From Candidatus Caenarcanales bacterium (GTDB lineage Bacteria; Cyanobacteriota; Vampirovibrionia; LMEP-6097): a stretch of DNA of 7,892 nucleotides. The notes beneath the pieces were generated by a model, which had not been told where the DNA came from, did not search any database, and saw only the letters and a list, made by a program, of their open reading frames with translations. The stretch is taken from NCBI GenBank assembly GCA_021299565.1, contig JAJTHA010000045.1, positions 1 through 7,892 of the forward strand, in the 5' to 3' direction. Made by a program: the position numbers and the translations under genes. Shown in pieces: positions 5,861-7,892 of this stretch; position 1 is the first letter of the stretch; each line of letters opens with the position of its first letter.

Positions 5861-7734
5861 TACATCATAGCTATATTCGATTTCACAGATTCTTCAATTT
5901 CATTGATACTTCTAGAAACATCATAAAGCTTCGATTTAGAAATGTTCATGCTCTCTCCAATCTGGCTTACAGCAGAGTTTTGTTGATGCATAGAACTAGC
6001 CACAAGATTTACAATCTGGCTAACACTTCTAATTTGATCCAAAGTAACTGTTATAGAATCTTTTACATTCTCTGTTTGGGATTGGATCGCATTGACTTTA
6101 TCTCTGATATCCTGAGTCGCAAGAGTTGTTTGATTAGCAAGCTCTTTAACTTCATTAGCAACTACCGCAAAACCTTTTCCAGCCTCACCCGCTCTAGCCG
6201 CTTCAATAGTGGCGTTAAGAGCAAGAAGATTTGTTTGATTAGCAATCGAATTAACTACTTGTAAGATCTCACCAATCTCTTCACTTCTATGTAATAAGTC
6301 TCCGATAATTCTTTCAACTTTTTCTGAATTATTTACACTACTTGTAAATATCTCAGCCGCTTTATGAGTGCTATTGGTGATCTCTTGAATACTCGCTATC
6401 ATCTCTTCTGTTGCAGCTGCTACTTGAGAAATAGAATTATTCAAGTCAGAAGTAGACATACTTGTATTTTGAGTCAAAGACAGTACTGTACTTTCTAGTC
6501 TACGCTTATTCTCCTCAACAGCGGTTTCACGACGAATTTTTTCTGTTGCAACATCCCAACTAATCATTGGACCAACATAAACTCCTTCGCTATCATATAA
6601 GGCAATCGCAGAAAGCTCTATATACTCAGAACCTAATCTAAAATTAGTTCTGAATGGCAAATTAGCAGCAGTAGAAAATTTTCTAATATATTCTTGATTA
6701 TTTAATCCGAACATATCATAAGATCTATTTAGAATATCTTCTTTAGCAGGAGATACAGAGAAAATATTTCTATATTTGGAAATAATATTAACGCAAGTAT
6801 CGTTAGCACTCACAAAACAACCACTAAGATCAGCTAGAACTATACCAACAGGCATATTGTCTATCATTTGCTTGAATCTAACTCCATCATCAGCTAATTT
6901 TTTAACAACTTTATTATTAGCCTCTTCTTGATTCTTGACTTCTTCTAATCTTTCAACAGTTTTATTAAATGATTTACAGAGTGAAACAATTTCTGCAGTT
7001 CCACGCTCTTCTACTCTAACCGTCAGATCACTATTCTCAACTGACTCAAAGCTCGAGACTACAGATTTAACTTGTTCAATAACATCTTTTGCAATAGATC
7101 TTACCAAAACAAAAATGATCAATCCACAAATTAACAGCAATAATGCTCCTAAAATATTACTCAATAAAGCAAGTTTTGAACCATTTTCCATGGTGCCTAC
7201 TGTTAGTCTTTGTTGCTCATCCAAATAGTGTTGCTTGACGGCATTCATATCAGCGACCATAGTATCCGCGAAAATATCAAACTGCTCCATCATCACGTTA
7301 CCAGCAGCAATGCCTTTGGATAAATAGGTTTCAGTCATTTCAATACCCATTGCATTAAAGTCTTCAAAAGTCTTTGCAGTTGCATCAATCTTTTTCAAAA
7401 TTTCTGGATCATTGCTAGTTTTAACTTCAAGCTCTCTTAATTGTTTAATCGATTCTCTGAATTTATTTGCCCAAGTCTCAGACTCCTCAAAACCATCTCT
7501 ATTATAGGTAGTAGTAACATCATGTAACCACTGCTGCACTTGGGGAACCGCTGCTGCTGCCTCTAAAGCAAGTGCCGTTTTTGGAGTATTCACCTCTGAA
7601 ACCTGCTTGAGACCTTGTGTATAGTCGCCAAATATTTTTGCGTTAAATACAAAAAGTCCGACTAAGAAAACAGCTTGAACCACAAAGACCAAAGCAACTT
7701 TGTGAGATAAATAAAAATTCTTATAATTAAACAT
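5860..7734 (-). CDS. Methyl-accepting chemotaxis protein with HAMP and PAS domains
   Basis: This is an inner-membrane chemoreceptor that would control CheA through CheW. Of 624 residues, TM1 is about 12-32, an Ala-rich helical sensor about 37-187 (QQWLHDVTTT at 67-76 recalls one subgroup of MCP sensors), TM2 about 188-212, HAMP about 210-265 (SDLTVRVEERGTAEI, 235-249), PAS about 283-400 (MPVGIVLADLSGCFVSAN, ending ISWDVATEK) and the signalling coiled-coil hairpin about 405-620. The tip NLLALNATIEAARAGEAGKG (502-521) is canonical. No CheR/CheB tether pentapeptide is present at the C-terminus (SNIAMM). No other che gene lies in the window. An in-frame TAA four codons upstream fixes the ATG. The ligand is unknown; PAS could bind haem or flavin, but I see no diagnostic residue. 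Confidence 0.95.
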   Translation of the reverse strand: MFNYKNFYLSHKVALVFVVQAVFLVGLFVFNAKIFGDYTQGLKQVSEVNTPKTALALEAAAAVPQVQQWLHDVTTTYNRDGFEESETWANKFRESIKQLRELEVKTSNDPEILKKIDATAKTFEDFNAMGIEMTETYLSKGIAAGNVMMEQFDIFADTMVADMNAVKQHYLDEQQRLTVGTMENGSKLALLSNILGALLLLICGLIIFVLVRSIAKDVIEQVKSVVSSFESVENSDLTVRVEERGTAEIVSLCKSFNKTVERLEEVKNQEEANNKVVKKLADDGVRFKQMIDNMPVGIVLADLSGCFVSANDTCVNIISKYRNIFSVSPAKEDILNRSYDMFGLNNQEYIRKFSTAANLPFRTNFRLGSEYIELSAIALYDSEGVYVGPMISWDVATEKIRRETAVEENKRRLESTVLSLTQNTSMSTSDLNNSISQVAAATEEMIASIQEITNSTHKAAEIFTSSVNNSEKVERIIGDLLHRSEEIGEILQVVNSIANQTNLLALNATIEAARAGEAGKGFAVVANEVKELANQTTLATQDIRDKVNAIQSQTENVKDSITVTLDQIRSVSQIVNLVASSMHQQNSAVSQIGESMNISKSKLYDVSRSINEIEESVKSNIAMM

Positions 7735-7751
7735 AGCAAGTATAACTTACC

Positions 7752-7892
7752 CAGGGCTCCCGCATTCTAACTAGTTAATATTAATTCTTCCAGGAAATCC
7801 TCATTAAAAGCGGCGAATCTTCGAACTCCAGCAAGGCTAGAAATTTTCTTTTTTTGTTTAAAAGGAGAATTTTTGATGATATTCAAAGCAAC
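7752..7892 (-). mobile_element. 3' end of an insertion sequence, probably ISAs1-like (partial)
   Basis: The element end is placed at CAGGGCTCCCGCATTC, starting at 7752 and reading inward; CAGGGC is what I recall for ISAs1-family termini. A transposase reading frame ends at 7767, 15 bp inside this end, the spacing expected of a compact IS. The other end and the target duplication lie beyond the window; the near-side duplication would be within about 7742-7751. Confidence 0.5.
7767..7892 (-). CDS. Transposase C-terminus, probably ISAs1 family (partial)
   Basis: The last 41 codons of a minus-strand frame enter from the window edge and stop at TAG (7767-7769). The peptide runs VALNIIKNSPFKQKKK, then ISSLAGVRRFAAFNEDFLEELI. 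An ALNxxK start, a basic stretch, an RRxAAFNxDFL motif and an acidic-hydrophobic end match the layout of ISAs1-family transposase tails (ALNLL...KRGIK..KR..AGWDxDYLLKVL) as I remember them. The DDE catalytic residues lie outside the window, so the family is not proven and it is unknown whether the gene is intact. Confidence 0.55.
   Translation of the reverse strand, partial: VALNIIKNSPFKQKKKISSLAGVRRFAAFNEDFLEELILTS

Noticed and set aside
5842..6264. Plus-strand open frame of 140 codons
   Set aside because: Opposite the conserved signalling hairpin of the chemoreceptor, with a composition typical of antisense translation.
6935..7228. Plus-strand open frame of 97 codons
   Set aside because: Opposite the HAMP and TM2 part of the chemoreceptor, with no support of its own.
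7739..7744. TATACT as the -10 of a chemoreceptor promoter
   Set aside because: It lies only 4 bp before the ATG, so a normal start would fall inside the start codon, and no -35 is seen at proper distance. Kept only as a remark in the IS finding.

Overview
All seven genes seen in this window read on the minus strand. The DNA is AT-rich. None of the six start codons visible has a convincing Shine-Dalgarno sequence. The RbgA N-terminus (NWYPGHIAKAERQL) looks, from memory, like cyanobacterial homologues, while the window also carries a transmembrane chemoreceptor and a secreted fibre protein. My best guess is a low-GC, non-photosynthetic relative of Cyanobacteria (Melainabacteria/Vampirovibrionia type). 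This is inference and other low-GC Gram-negative-type lineages are possible.

Layout in the direction of transcription, from high to low coordinates. (1) 7752-7892 is the end of an insertion sequence, probably ISAs1-like: the last 41 codons of a transposase and a candidate terminal repeat starting CAGGGCT. It stops 17 bp before the next gene. (2) 5860-7734 is a complete methyl-accepting chemotaxis protein (TM, four-helix-type sensor, TM, HAMP, PAS, signalling hairpin), closed by a perfect 30-nt palindrome. (3) 5685-5859 is a 175-bp gap with two hairpins, a GC-rich palindromic repeat that looks like a dispersed element, and a strong extended -10 promoter so close to fabD that the mRNA should be leaderless or nearly so. 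(4) 2090-5684 is a tight five-gene run, fabD-rbgA-queF-queC-queE, with gaps of 0, 7, 2 and 13 bp, probably one operon. It joins malonyl-CoA loading for fatty acid synthesis, a 50S ribosome assembly GTPase, and three steps of queuosine precursor synthesis (QueE makes CDG, QueC makes preQ0, QueF makes preQ1). QueD and FolE are not in the window. (5) 1963-2089 is a 127-bp gap. (6) 1-1962 is the first 654 codons of a large secreted, repeat-built fibre or adhesin protein that runs off the window edge.

The least ordinary region is the fibre gene. It combines an N-terminal signal peptide with GIGT turns, FQFND repeats and an internal domain normally associated with phage tail fibres, yet it lies next to housekeeping genes with no phage gene in view. 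No RNA gene, CRISPR array or complete mobile element was found.
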